DNA of 64,000 nucleotides, taken from positions 1,071,043-1,135,042 of the forward strand of contig JAJEKB010021880.1 in the NCBI GenBank assembly GCA_022393335.1, read 5' to 3'. The notes under the pieces are model-generated. The model did no database searches and had not been told where the DNA came from. It saw nothing but the letters and a program-made list of their open reading frames with translations. Below, one piece after another: positions 23,371 through 36,420 of this stretch. This DNA is from Macrotrachela quadricornifera. Lineage: Eukaryota > Rotifera > Eurotatoria > Philodinida > Philodinidae. The position numbers and the translations under genes were made by a program. How positions within the stretch are numbered: position 1 is the stretch's first letter; each line of letters starts with the position of its first letter.

Positions 23371-25139
23371 GGGGGCTGGGGGTGGGGGGTCATTTTCTGC
23401 CCTATAAACTTCACACTCTCTTTCAGATCGTGTTTCACAAAAAGTACTTGGGAGACCATTTTGCTCTGCATGTATCTCAGTTTGAGAAAATATTAAAATC
23501 TTGATATTTTTTTCAAAAGATGAACCGTCAAAAGCTCTACAAAAATTGTATAAAAAAATCCTCATTGGAAAGGAAAAAAGTCTTCGAAACATTTTTTTTG
23601 TTACGCACAATACGGCGAGAAGTGGTGCTACTATATTGAGCTTTTTTTTTGGGTATAGCAGAAACGATTAAGATAAGTTAATAAGAAATTGTTATTATAA
23701 TTTTCATAGAGCTTTTCATGGCGCATCTTTCTAAAAAAATCAAGATTTTAACATGTATCTAAGCTGAGATATAGACAAAATAAAAAAAAATTTTTGCACG
23801 ATCCGACGGTGATCTGGAAAATTGAAAAATAGTATATCTTGGTGTTGCTACAGTTTCTCATTTATAGTACAAGCTATAGACCTGAAACTTTGTAGTTGTG
23901 TAGTACAAAGTATTTTCAATAATATGGCCGAGTTTCAAAAACTTTGGTTGTGTTAAACGTGAGAACGAAACATTTTAAAAGTGCTTCAGAACTTGTAAAT
24001 CACCCTTTATATTTAAAATAAGAGTTGTATACATTATAAAAGAACTAAAAAAGAAGCTCATTATAACCGTAATAAGGGGGGCCTTCTAATATGTCAAGGG
24101 CTTTACTGCAATATGTATCAATCTTTCAAAAGTTGTAGATTACTTGCTTCGATTGCTAAAATATTCTTCTCTTATCGTCACGTTTTTCAATGGGTGTTGG
24201 TGTTAGGTATGACAGAGGACATGAGTAGAGTGAAAGACACTCACATCCACACATTGTTTGCTGAGTTATCAGATTTAAGCATGAATGTAAGTGTATGCAC
24301 GGCGAGACACGTAATGGCTATAGATGGAAAGCTCTGAAGCAAACCTTTTCTAGAACTTTTTTTCGTTTTCTGACATATTAAGTTTTCAGTGGTGAAGGTT
24401 TCCCGAGCAATTCCGGATACTATCGCTAGTTGTATATAAGTATTACGAAATTTAGTCTTTTCTTTTTTTGGCGTCTCAATGAAGAAGATTTAAAAGCTCA
24501 AAAGTTTTTGTGAAATTCGTCAATGATTATCGGTTTCAAGTGCCTAGTCGAAGAAAAAGAGACCTTAAATCATTCCCTATTCAAATATCTCAGAGCTTTG
24601 ATATGTGAATGACGATGCAAACTCATTTATAGAGACAGTTTTCTTTATTTTTTGTAAATTTGACCTACTCATGTGCGGATAATCAATGGTCATTTTTGTC
24701 GATATGAGGAAATATCTAAGTTACTGATGAGTTAGTTGACCAAGCAATCCTCGATTACCTTTCAAAGTATCACTAGAGGAATATTTATTTATAATAATCT
24801 GTACCATTGGATTCGACATGATGTATAAAGTCATGCTTTCGGTAGATATATCTTTCGCTTTTTTTATTAGAACAAGAAATGACCGAACAAAAACAGATGT
24901 GAAATGGAATACGATAGTAATTATCGATTATTTGCGAAAAAAAACGAAATAAACCAATTGAAGCTCATTATGAAGAATATCTAATAATATCTGAAAGCAA
25001 CTCCACTGAGCAGCAAAGAGATCAGTAGTAATAACGATATTGATCGCATAGATCGAACATCGACTGAAGAGAATATTTATGCTGAAAGTATTCTTGTTGA
25101 TCATTGATGTATATATCTAAAATCAGTACAGATAAAATC
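23371..25139. other. Intergenic, no gene seen
   Basis: AT-rich sequence with scattered short frames but none with family character. The part at about 23640-24010 reads like old transposon DNA ('tgtagtacaaagtattttcaa'), without recognisable ends. Confidence 0.3.
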
Positions 25140-26726
25140 TTAGTTTTCACTGAAAAGAGTGGACCGCAATTGTTCGTTTTCATTTTCTCTTGCTACTATT
25201 TCATGTTCAACTAATTGTTTTAGTAATTTTCTGTTTCGTTTCAGTTGAATGGCTTGAGTGAAATGTTCACCATGAATATTTCGTTTGTGTAAATCACTTC
25301 CTATGCCAATTAAGTATTCGATCAAACGATGTCGACAACCGTTTACTTTAAGACAAACATAAAGTAATGGATCATTGCCATCTTCATCTACTCGATGTAC
25401 TAGTGTTGGATCAGCTCGGAATAATTTTTTAATCCATTTATATTCTTTTTTTTTCAATAGAATAAATAAGAATGCAGTACTTCTTAACCATGATTCAAAT
25501 AATTTCTCATCTAGAAAAGGTTGAAACGCTTGTCGTCTATCTCGGGTTCCAGTTATTGTATCAATGAATTTGTGACAATGGCGTGTATTAGTAACGAAAT
25601 TTAGCATGAAACTACTTTGGTTATAAACATAATGAAGAATTTCAGATCGATTAGTGACAATTAAATTCGACAGTCCTTCTTGTAACATATAACTCCAATA
25701 ATCATCCGATGGCATATCTTGTTTCATCATTTCATCAAATAACATTTTCAATACTTCCATTTGACTGTATTGAATATACATTTTTTCATCAACCTCATGA
25801 TTTATTGAAGCCACTACACGTAAACAATTCGAAACGCAATCTTTTGCCCATAACTTATTATTAGAAATTTGTTTTAGACACTGAATCATAAAGAGTAATA
25901 ATTCCAGTATAATTTGATATTTTTGTATATTAATCCGCAGTGATCTCGAAAACCGATAGAAGTCTTGTAGTGTAAAAATTGTATAACTGAGAAAGAAATA
26001 CACAGGAGAACCACCGTTACCGACATAGTCTTTATTGTTGATTAGATTTGGATTTGAAACAATCAATGCTTTGAATAATCTGTGAAGGGAATTAAGACAT
26101 AATTGGCTTGGATATCCAATGGTATAGAGATGAGTTAATAAACATTGATTGAGTGCTTTGGCTAGATTGTATTCACCTAATTCATTATCAGTACATTCGA
26201 GACGAGCACCAGTGCCAATCACAAGATTTTCGATTTGTTGAAGACGTTCGCGATTGAGTGAATGCGATTCTAAATCATTAAAGGCTCTTTTCAATGTTGC
26301 ATCTCGAAAGTGAACTTCTTCATCACACAGGTTATTACGTATCAAATGAAATTGTTCTCGACTGAATCGAAATTGATCTTCAATTTGACGAGATATTTCT
26401 TGAATATGAAAGCTGGTTAGTTTTTCAAAACATTGGTCAATTTGATGTTCACGGTCATCATTATCTTGTAATGAGTATAATTGTTTTGATAACGCATGAA
26501 ATAATGGAGTATCATAATAATAATTAAAGTTACTTTGTCGAATGTTGATATGTAAGAAATCTGTAAGAAGATGTAAACGTCGATCAACAAGAATTCGATT
26601 GAAACGTTGATTTAGACCAGAAAATGTACGAAAGATGAAAGTGACATTATTAGAATATCGCATAATAAGCATAAGAATTTCATCGGACAATGTTTCGAAA
26701 GTTGATGATGGCGACGCCATGTGCAT
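25140..26726 (-). CDS. F-box-like protein with C-terminal ankyrin-like region
   Basis: One uninterrupted exon of 528 codons. Residues about 9-55 (FETLSDEILMLIMRYSNNVT ... FNRILVDRRLH) form the divergent F-box typical of bdelloid single-exon proteins. The middle is helical and Gln/Arg-rich (QIDQCFEKL, QQIENLVIGTGARLE). Near the C-terminus, WIKKLFRADPTLVHRVDEDG, NDPLLYVCL, RLIEYLIGIGSDLHKRN and HFTQAIQLKRNRKLLKQL have ankyrin-repeat spacing. The likely role is a substrate adaptor in ubiquitination; the target is unknown. ATG 26726 is the first start, and the ATG two codons on has a better context (cacATGg), so either may be used. The frame is clean and probably functional. Confidence 0.8.
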   Translation of the reverse strand: MHMASPSSTFETLSDEILMLIMRYSNNVTFIFRTFSGLNQRFNRILVDRRLHLLTDFLHINIRQSNFNYYYDTPLFHALSKQLYSLQDNDDREHQIDQCFEKLTSFHIQEISRQIEDQFRFSREQFHLIRNNLCDEEVHFRDATLKRAFNDLESHSLNRERLQQIENLVIGTGARLECTDNELGEYNLAKALNQCLLTHLYTIGYPSQLCLNSLHRLFKALIVSNPNLINNKDYVGNGGSPVYFFLSYTIFTLQDFYRFSRSLRINIQKYQIILELLLFMIQCLKQISNNKLWAKDCVSNCLRVVASINHEVDEKMYIQYSQMEVLKMLFDEMMKQDMPSDDYWSYMLQEGLSNLIVTNRSEILHYVYNQSSFMLNFVTNTRHCHKFIDTITGTRDRRQAFQPFLDEKLFESWLRSTAFLFILLKKKEYKWIKKLFRADPTLVHRVDEDGNDPLLYVCLKVNGCRHRLIEYLIGIGSDLHKRNIHGEHFTQAIQLKRNRKLLKQLVEHEIVARENENEQLRSTLFSEN

Positions 26727-28919
26727 ATACTATTTAATAGAAAATAACATGGGCACATTTTGTTCGTTATTGCACAATGTTTGTCCTGACTCATTATTTT
26801 TTATTCGTTCTGTCGTGTATTTTATCATTCAACATAACAAAAACTTTTTTATGATTTTAAATAACGACAGAAAGACCTTTTCTACTTTTATATTACAAAT
26901 ATTTATAATGTTAAAACTGATGTGATTAATAATGATGCATTAATAATGTTATTATCAAGAGAATAATTTTATTTCAATTTATATTAATCTAAGCTTATTT
27001 CTTACTCAATTTTTTTCTTGAAGAAAAAAAAATGTTAGGTAATGTTTGATCAATGAGTCGATCACTTCTGTTCTTTTCTTTGTACGAATCTAAGCCTAAC
27101 CAGTTGTCATCAGCCATTACAAGGTATGAAGAAAACACGAGTAATAAACTCAGTTGGATTAAGATCAACGGTACGGCAAGAACAAATTATCTTTTTTTTT
27201 ATGCTGAGTTACCAATATGTGAGAAGTACACTTGTATCGCTTTACTCATGTTAATCAATTAATCATTCAAAAAGATCGTAAGAATTCATTGTATATACCT
27301 CCTGTGTGCCAAAATAAACTGAATACTGCATTTTTTCGATTATTTTTTCCGAGCGCTATCTTTGGAGCTCAGATTTATACCACGAATAGATCTTTAATTG
27401 CTGGACTCATTCTAAAAATTTCAGTCCTTTAGAAAGAGAATGTGCCACTGAAAGAAAAATTTCGGGTTCTATTTGTTTTTCTATCACTCTAGTTGTATTC
27501 TGAATCGTAGATGGTAATTAATGTCGGATTTTTTTAAAGTACCAACAACTAATTTTTGAATAAGTCTTGACCAGTTTGAGCTATCAAGCTGCAGTTTTCA
27601 CCGCTCGATAGAGCAAGGTGGGGGATATCTATCTATATGAGACTCATTGATGTCATGCTGTGACGAAAATTCACGATATAGCAGCCAATTTATATATGTT
27701 ACATCCATACTTTCTAATAAACTTAGTGCATAAACTACTCCCACCAACACTTTGTTAGTAAAACTGTGTTTTCACTTGATTTTCGTTATGTTACTCTATT
27801 CTATGAGATGAAAAAAGGGTAACATTTTTTGTTGTAAACAGCTTAGTTTTCAACTACTAGTTTAGAGTGTCTTAACTTGTATTGTCGATAGCCTTACATT
27901 TATAGAATTTTGTGTGAAATAAAAAGTGATAACATATTCGGAAAGCATTCGAAGAGTTCTACAAATCAAGTGATTACTGGATTGTCTGTTTCTGAAAATA
28001 ATTATTAGTAAATTCAATCATCAATGTTTGTAATAGTCAATGTGCAAAAAAAGATTGAACATAAATGGAAGATATAAAAAGTTAATCATAAGAAAGAACA
28101 GAATACGAGCATTGGTGTGACATATTATCTTAGAACTCTTGTGTCTTGAGGGATGAAAGAGAAGAAACTCTTCGTTTCTGCATGTAAATATACTTAAGGT
28201 GTTCTCTTTCAAACATATACATATTTGTGTGACAATGCATTGCCGACCAAACATTACCCAGGATGTAAGTAGACTAGCATCAATATTTGAGTCTAGAATT
28301 GCGATGAAATTTTATTTCGTCCTATTAAATATAACTTCATTTTCATCTATGAACAAAAATGAAAAAGCTTGTCAGTCAAAGTTTAACTAAAGATTCAAAT
28401 TTTTGATAATTGACACTGTTTCATGCAGAAAAACGTCGATAGATCCGATTAATAAGAAAAAAATTTCAGTCATTATCTGACAACCAAAATTTGACATACT
28501 TGCTAGGATGTGTAATATGAAGTTTCTTTATTTTACATCCAATCTCCAGAATATGTCCATCCAATTGAGTTCATTTATACTCCTATTTTAAACTTTTTAG
28601 TTTATATGATTGCACTTAGTCTCATCACAGAAGTAATTTAATGATCTATATCAGCAATATTTCTGTTTAGAGTAACAGCACTAATCTACTGTGTATTCTT
28701 ATCGTGACATCAATTAGTTATTGCTTTTCTATTATATGAAGATTACTTTTCTGCGTAAAAGATGTAAATATGTACGATAGCATTGAGACACTATCGATGT
28801 CTATTTATCAAAAGATTACATCGAGCGCTTCTTCACTCTTAAAAATACAAAGAAACAACACCTGCGCAGTTGATATTTAAAAATATTAATGTAATATATA
28901 TTTCTTTTCGACACAAGCT
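26727..28919. other. Intergenic, no gene seen
   Basis: There are no supported reading frames. The stretch separates two diverging genes (minus to the left, plus to the right), so it should hold both promoters, but I recognise no specific element. Confidence 0.35.
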
Positions 28920-29465
28920 ATGATTACAACAATAACAATTAATTGTTTTGTATTCTTTCTTTTAAGGTAATTCTAAAATTATTTATTAATTTCTTATTCA
29001 TCTAATATTGAATAATCTATCATATAAGCCTCATACACTTGAGTTTTCATAGTGTTACATACGTCCTGCTTTTAATTTAGTATACTAATAAGTCAAGTGA
29101 GATCGCAAATACGTCACGAGATTTCTCAATATGGTCGATATTCAATGAATAGTGCATGTAGATGTCTTCATATGACAGGTATCGATGACATTGGCATATG
29201 TAGCTTCCGCTATGGACATTGTACTGAGTTAGTTCCATGCGAACTCCCAAATAACCATTGCTATAAACCTGACCATATATGTGTTCATCATCCTCGATGT
29301 AATACTCGTCCTGTTTGTTATCCGGTGTCGATGATCCATCAACGAATCTGTCCACCAATCAAAAGTAAGAGAATAAACAATGATCTACAAATTCCATCGA
29401 TCCTAGTACCTTTCCTAAAAGTAGATCTTCACCGTTCATACGGTCTTACATGCCATACATGCTGA
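28920..29465 (+). CDS. Small secreted cysteine-rich protein
   Basis: Exon 1 (28920-28966) encodes a signal peptide, MITTITINCFVFFLL. It joins (AG|T) across a 126-nt intron to exon 2 (29093-29364), which encodes a Cys-rich module of about 90 residues: CRCLHMTGIDDIGIC, YGHCTELVPCELPNNHC, DHICVHHPRCNTRPVCYP, RICPP. Twelve cysteines suggest disulphide bonding outside the cell. The end is ambiguous. A 57-nt intron (29365-29421) can be spliced or retained without a stop, giving about 120 or 139 residues ending HTC. Alternatively, the donor at 29365 joins in phase (A|AT) to the NHL segment at 29977. I do not recognise the module. Confidence 0.65.
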
Positions 29466-29976
29466 TATGCTAGTGTTAAATGCAGAATCGATGATTGTCT
29501 CGAGTAAAGCATGATGACATACTGAGCGTTCATCTTGAGCACTCCAATAGAACTTTGAAAATGCAAAGGCTATTTTCATCGTAAGATAGTTTTGGAAAGA
29601 AAAATATTGTCTTCCAACCAATTAATACCGTCATTCTACTTTGAAAATCTGCTTAGGCTTCGCTTAATATTTCAATCCATCGGATTCTGTATCAAATTCT
29701 ATCTCAGACCAATACTGTCTGCTTGTTTACATAAATGTTTTCGGTTAATGGATAGTAACAGATACTTTCTAAACGCCAGTTTCAAATCAAACATATGTGA
29801 CTGATCAGCATCCAATATTACTCTGTATCTAGTTAAAGATTACATTAAAACGATCAGTGATTCTTTAGGAATGGTTTAATTTTTATTATGAGAAAAATAA
29901 ATAAATTACTATTAATATTTCTCCTTTCAATTCACATAAAATAAGCAGATAGATATGTTCTTCTTTTTCAATGCAG

Positions 29977-30560
29977 ATCTTTACATCAACATTCTATACA
30001 ATGCTCGATGGAAATCGAACGGAGTCGTTGTTGCTGGAGGAAATAGTGCAGGCAATTTACCCAACCAACTTGACACTCGTGGTGGTCTCTATGTAGATAA
30101 TGATCAAACTGTTTATGTCGCTGACTTTATGAATAATCGTATTTGAATAGACCAACAGAGATGATTGTCGACAACGAAACAGACAGTCTCATTATCTGTA
30201 ATTATGAGAATCAACGAGTGATGAGATGATCTCTTAGAAGCGGTATAACAAACGGAGAAATAATTATCAATAGTATTAGATGTTTTAGTTTGACGATGGA
30301 CAATGAGAGATTTCTCTACGTCACCGACGTCGAAAAACGTGAAGTGAGACGATATAAAATAGAAGAAACACAAAGAACAGTTGTGTCGGGTGGAAATGGA
30401 CAAGGTATGAGTCTCAACCAACTCAATGAGCCCCATAGCGTCTTTGTCGATCAATTGGGCACAGATTATGTGGCAGATTGGGAGAATCATCGAATGATGC
30501 GTTGGAGTAAAGGAATGGTACAAGGAGATGTTATTGTTGGCGGATATGGGGGCGGAAACT
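29977..30560 (+). pseudogene. NHL-repeat segment, inactivated
   Basis: After an acceptor (AG 29975-29976) the sequence encodes NARWKSNGVVVAGG, GLYVDNDQTVYVADFMNNRI, and then breaks at about 30143. The next repeat restarts in another frame (PTEMIVDNETDSLIICNYEN), followed by a TGA at about 30226. Further repeats (SLTMDNERFLYVTDVEKREV, VFVDQLGTDYVADWENHR) end at a TAA in GGN*ANQLNGP. The order of repeats matches the 12731 and 43057 genes, but part of repeats 1-2 is deleted. It may be the lost 3' half of the Cys-rich gene just upstream. Confidence 0.75.
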
Positions 30561-31700
30561 AAGCAAATCAATTGAATGGTCCTGTGGGTTTGTTGTTGAA
30601 AAAGTTTAATTTATTTTCAGTTAATAAAAAATGAATACTCGAGAGAAAAATATATTTGATATTCGCGTGCGCGCGTCCAGCAAACCACGTCTGGTGACGA
30701 AAGTGGCAGCCGTCGTGGCCACAACTCCATACCCATATGAATAAGCATCGTATGAACTGGATAGGTCTGTCATGTTGCCACTGTCATCAGTTAGATTTTC
30801 TGATCGGGCGTACATCGTTAATCATGTTATTGTTCTTTTCTGTGCAAGGTCATAAATTGTGGCATAGTTTGAGAATCATTTAATTGCATACAATTAGAAA
30901 TCAGAGAAAAATTTTAGAATTCTGAAGTATATTGCAAATTTTGATGATGCTCAACTTCAGCTTTTGTTCTTGACAATATAAAATATACAACAAAATTATT
31001 GCAATACACATTGCCCCTGACCCATATTTCTGCTTGTTGCATATCATTCTATGCACACACAATCAAGTGTATTAATGAACTCTTTCAATCCCAAATTATT
31101 TTTTGCTGGATTTAATTTACGCAAACATATGATTCATTCAGCATAAGTTTTATTGAATTTTGTTATAATTGCATAAAAATTTTCTTTTCTAAAATTTATT
31201 AATTGTAAAACTCATACAAGTTCTTCATGAAACGATCAAAAACAATTTTTATTTTCTGCGTATACTTTTTTAAAGAAAACTTGAGAATAGTTCAGCAATT
31301 TCTTAAAATGATTAAAACATGAATAAATATCAAAAGTATTTAAACCAGATATACCTATATTCTAATTATAACTTCTATTTACTATTCCTCACCTTTGATA
31401 GATTATTTACAAACAAATAACTTCGACAATACCGACGATTAATGATATTCCAACATATCGTGAAAGACATAGCTAAATACTAATTGAAATATTACATCCA
31501 ACACCTTTTGTCTCTTATTTAGTTTTAAATTAAAAGAAATGTAGACCAGATGGTCTTACATTTATAGCTACAAGATTTTTTCCTAATAATGATAAACTAT
31601 TAACTAAACAAGTTTTAATATCTAGACTATAACAAACGTATTTTGTTTTATTGAAAGAATTTGCAATCAACAATGAAGAGAAAGAAAGCAATATACATTT
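30561..31700. other. Intergenic, no gene seen
   Basis: AT-rich throughout, except for a GC-richer patch at about 30660-30800 that has no supported frame. Confidence 0.35.
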
Positions 31701-32397
31701 CATTTGATTGATTCGTGCAAATAAAAATACTTGTTTCTACACCGACCCTCGACTTCTTTCAAATATTCAATATTTTGCTCTCGACGACCTGGATGAATTA
31801 ACATGATAAATAAACGACTGAGAAAGTCAGATGAAAATTGAGGACAAAAAGTATTTGAAGATTGTATTTACCAAATTGGCAGTCATTCGTAAATATACAT
31901 CATCTAGTCCATAGATAGTCAATTTCGCTATAGATTTACCCGACGCTCTCTCAAGATGCATATAAAATGAATTCCACAGAATATAATTCAATTGATTGTT
32001 CTTCATGTATCAAATCTTCGCATAATTGAATAACATCTTTCGATTTTATTCTTCTCAACTGAAGTGATGCATCAACCAAGTACTTTAATTCTTCTTGATT
32101 ATTGCCAATTTTTCTCTCAAGCTTAATCAAAAATAAATCATTTTTCAACTATGAATATCATCAATTTGGGCAGATATTTTTCCATAACCAGATAAATATA
32201 AATCTTGTCAAAAATGATCTTCACGTAAGATACTATAGCATCGTTTACATACGAATTGCGTTTGAATAAAAATCAGTAATATGATAAAGAATACGTTGTA
32301 AGATTAATTTAGGTATTGCTGGAAATAAATGGTAATTATCAATTTGAAATTCGATTAATGGTTTTTGGTAGAATAATTTTCTGATTGTATTTTTCAT
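31701..32397 (-). pseudogene. F-box pseudogene
   Basis: From ATG 32397 the minus strand reads MKNTIRKLFYQKPL, then FPAIPKLILQRILYHITDF, a diverged F-box. The frame then shifts to VCKRCYSILREDHF, a TGA stands where the family expects Trp, and QDLYLSGYGKISAQ follows. Later blocks survive in other frames: LKYLVDASLQLRRIK (about 32085), GKSIAKLTIYGLDDVYLR (about 31915), and LIHPGRREQNIEYLKE (about 31790), ending near 31701. At least three frame changes or stops are needed, too many for small introns. It is a dead member of the F-box family seen at 18793 and 25140. Confidence 0.6.
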
Positions 32398-33213
32398 GGT
32401 GAATATATATCAAATTATCAATAACATAGACATTATTTCTACCATGTTAGATTATAAACATTCGATAGAATTTAGAAGTCTTATTACAATGAGATAATTC
32501 ATTTATAATTAAACTCATTCAATTTTAATCAATGATTTATAAACTTCTAAGACTACTTACTTTTTAATCAATCGTCGAAATAGTTCTAGATATAAATCAA
32601 AATGAAATTTTAATGTTTAATATAAGAAAGATTTTTTTACTTCTGTGTTTTGATCAATCAAAAATTAACGTCTATTTGGAAGTTATTAATAAATCACAAT
32701 GGATACGGCATGCAAAATTGAGATAATAAAAGAAATATTAAATAAGCATTCTTTGATATAACTCCAATAGAACACTACGCGATGAATCATCCCAATAAAC
32801 CAAACGTCAGTAGGGGTGGGAATAATACCAGTGATTGATAAATTCCCATATAGTCATTCTTAATGTTCCATCGATCAAAGTCGTATATTATACTCTTTCA
32901 CATCATAACGTAGAACGAAAGAAGAGAACAGTATAAAATATGATCGGCCGTCATTAAGCCAAAAAAAAAAGATCGAATGGACTAATACCGACAGTGATGT
33001 CTGTATAGTTCCGTTTTTGACAAGAATACATTCTTATTCGAGAGTGGTTTTGCTTTTGATGTGTACAGAATATAAAAAGAGCAACTTATCTATTTTTATA
33101 TGAATTGGTAATATGATCATCATCTTCCTTGTAACCAAAATGTCATTGAGATAAGATTTTTATTGAAAAAGAAAAGAAAATGCTTTCATATCTTTATACA
33201 TTGTCATTAAAAC
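32398..33213. other. Intergenic, no gene seen
   Basis: No frame is supported. It should contain the promoters of two diverging units; no element is recognised. Confidence 0.3.
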
Positions 33214-34940
33214 ATGTTACACTACTCGTCGTTTTTCGTTCTTCTCACTTGCATTGGTGTTGTATACAACGCGGATAAAATAGTTAATCTAACCATTGAA
33301 TCAAAAACTGACGCCCTTATTTATTTAAATTATTACGGCTATAATCAATGTGCTGATTCGACTGGTGTACTATGTTCTATCAGTCTTTCGAGTTTGTTAA
33401 AAGATTTTCAACGACGATTTCGATTGAATATTACCGGCATTCTCGATAATGCCACCAAACAACTAATGAGTCGACCACGCTGTGGTAATAAAGATTCACC
33501 GGTCCGTTTATCGAAACAATCAGCTGCATCATTGGGACAGAAATGGTCACGTTCAACGTTGACATGGTCATTGAGGAATTATGCACCGTATATTCATCCA
33601 GCGGAATCGCAACGCGCCATGCACCAAGCATTCGAACTTTGGTCCCGGTATATCCCGTTGACATTCACGGAAGTCTGTCCAGATTGTTCGCCAAATCTCG
33701 TCATCGATTTTGGTCACACATATCACGGGGATAACTATCCTTTCGATGGGCGGGGTGGAAGACTAGCACATGCCTTTTTTCCTGAAGATGGTCGAATACA
33801 TTTCGACATGGAAGAGCCATGGACAGTCAGGTAAATTTCATCTCTTGCGTGTGAATCACTGTCTTTTTGCAGTGTACTATCTCAGTAAAAATGCTTATTC
33901 TTTTCTTATACAGTTATGATAGATATGACATCAATCTGTATGTCGTTGCTGTCCATGAGATTGGCCATGCTCTCGGCTTGGATCACCAGTATGAAAAATC
34001 CTCAATAATGTACCCTCACTATCAGTTGATGAAACAAAAGGATATGTTACCACACTTTGATCAGATTTTAATTCAGCAATTGTATGGATCGCCCCGAAAG
34101 ACATCTACACGAGCTACAACGATGAGAACCACTCAACTGAGATTCACAACAAGAACTACAACAAGATCAACAACAAGATCTACAACAAGAACTACAACAA
34201 GAACTACAACAAAACCCACAACAAGAACAACAACAAGAACAACAACAAAAACCACAAGGAAAACCACAGCAAGAACCACAACAAGAACGACTAGTCAATC
34301 TACTAAGATTATTCTATCAATAAACGGTTTCTCTTGTCGACAATTTATCGATGCAGCATTCGATTTTCCGGACAACAGCTTTCATGTATTGGATACTGGA
34401 TTGTTACGACGTTATTTACCTCATAAACAAAGTTGGGATACACATGTCACACCCTTTCAACACCTCTATCATTATTTACCGAACCGAATTGTTGGTGGTG
34501 CTTACGATTTTATTACCAACGAAGTCTTTATTTTTACTAGTACACGTGTCTATCGATACCGAATTCAGCTAGCTTCCTACCTAGTCGAGTATCAGCGTGA
34601 CGATCTTCTGCCGGCTCATTTACAAGGTGTCATTGTCGGCGCCATTTACTATCAAGATGAAATCTATGTCATCAAAGCAAAGAGCTTACAATTGTTTGAT
34701 ATAAACAATTTGCAGAGAAAATCAACCGAAAAAAAACTCAGCGATGAATTTCCAAACTTTTCTGGTTCGGTTAAAACAGCATTTACTTCTGGTTATTGGC
34801 ATTATTTTTTCACTAGTGATCGATTACTTTATACCTGGGATGAACAACTCAATCGATGGAAAACATTTGCAAAACCAATGGAAACCAATTGGTTTGCATG
34901 TCTAAATAATACTGTGATGACTCGACTAAATGGAAAATAA
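33214..34940 (+). CDS. Secreted matrix metalloproteinase (matrixin, M10A)
   Basis: Exons 33214-33830 and 33914-34940 (AG|T junction, 83-nt intron) give 547 residues in full MMP order. A signal peptide (about 1-20) is followed by a propeptide with the cysteine switch SRPRCGNKD (Cys90) that blocks the zinc until activation. The catalytic domain begins near WSRSTLTWSLRNY, with structural sites in NLVIDFGHTYHGDNYPFDGRG. The active site is HEIGHALGLDH (H220, E221, H224, H230) with the Met-turn SSIMYP (M238). A Thr/Arg-rich linker of TTR repeats (about 265-335) leads to a hemopexin-like region (about 340-547) with single Cys near each end. It would cleave extracellular matrix proteins. All catalytic residues are present. 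Confidence 0.92.
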
Positions 34941-35244
34941 ATCACATGTTTTTGGTGTACTTTTCTAGAATAAAGACTCGAAAAGTTATGTATAAGACAA
35001 GAAATGTTAAATATTTTTTAGATAATAACAAATGAAACAGAAGAAATTGAGATTGAGTATTAAGAAGAAAAAGAGATAAAAAAAAATGACTTATATTTAT
35101 TTATTTTATCACACAGATTTTATAAAAATATATTTGTCCTTATCTAAATGCATTATCATTCTTCTAACATGACAAAACATTACTCGAGTATTTAAGAAAC
35201 AGGATTGACTTTGCAAAATTTATTCAAAATAAAACAAAAACAGA
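34941..35244. other. Intergenic, no gene seen
   Basis: AT-rich; contains the 3' end of the MMP transcript and the upstream region of the cathepsin pseudogene. A 'aataaag' near 34968 could be the MMP polyadenylation signal. Confidence 0.4.

Positions 35245-36420
<1,176 letters not shown>

Noticed and set aside
24113..24337. 74-codon plus-strand frame
   Set aside because: ATG start but no domain, no conserved style, inside apparent repeat DNA.
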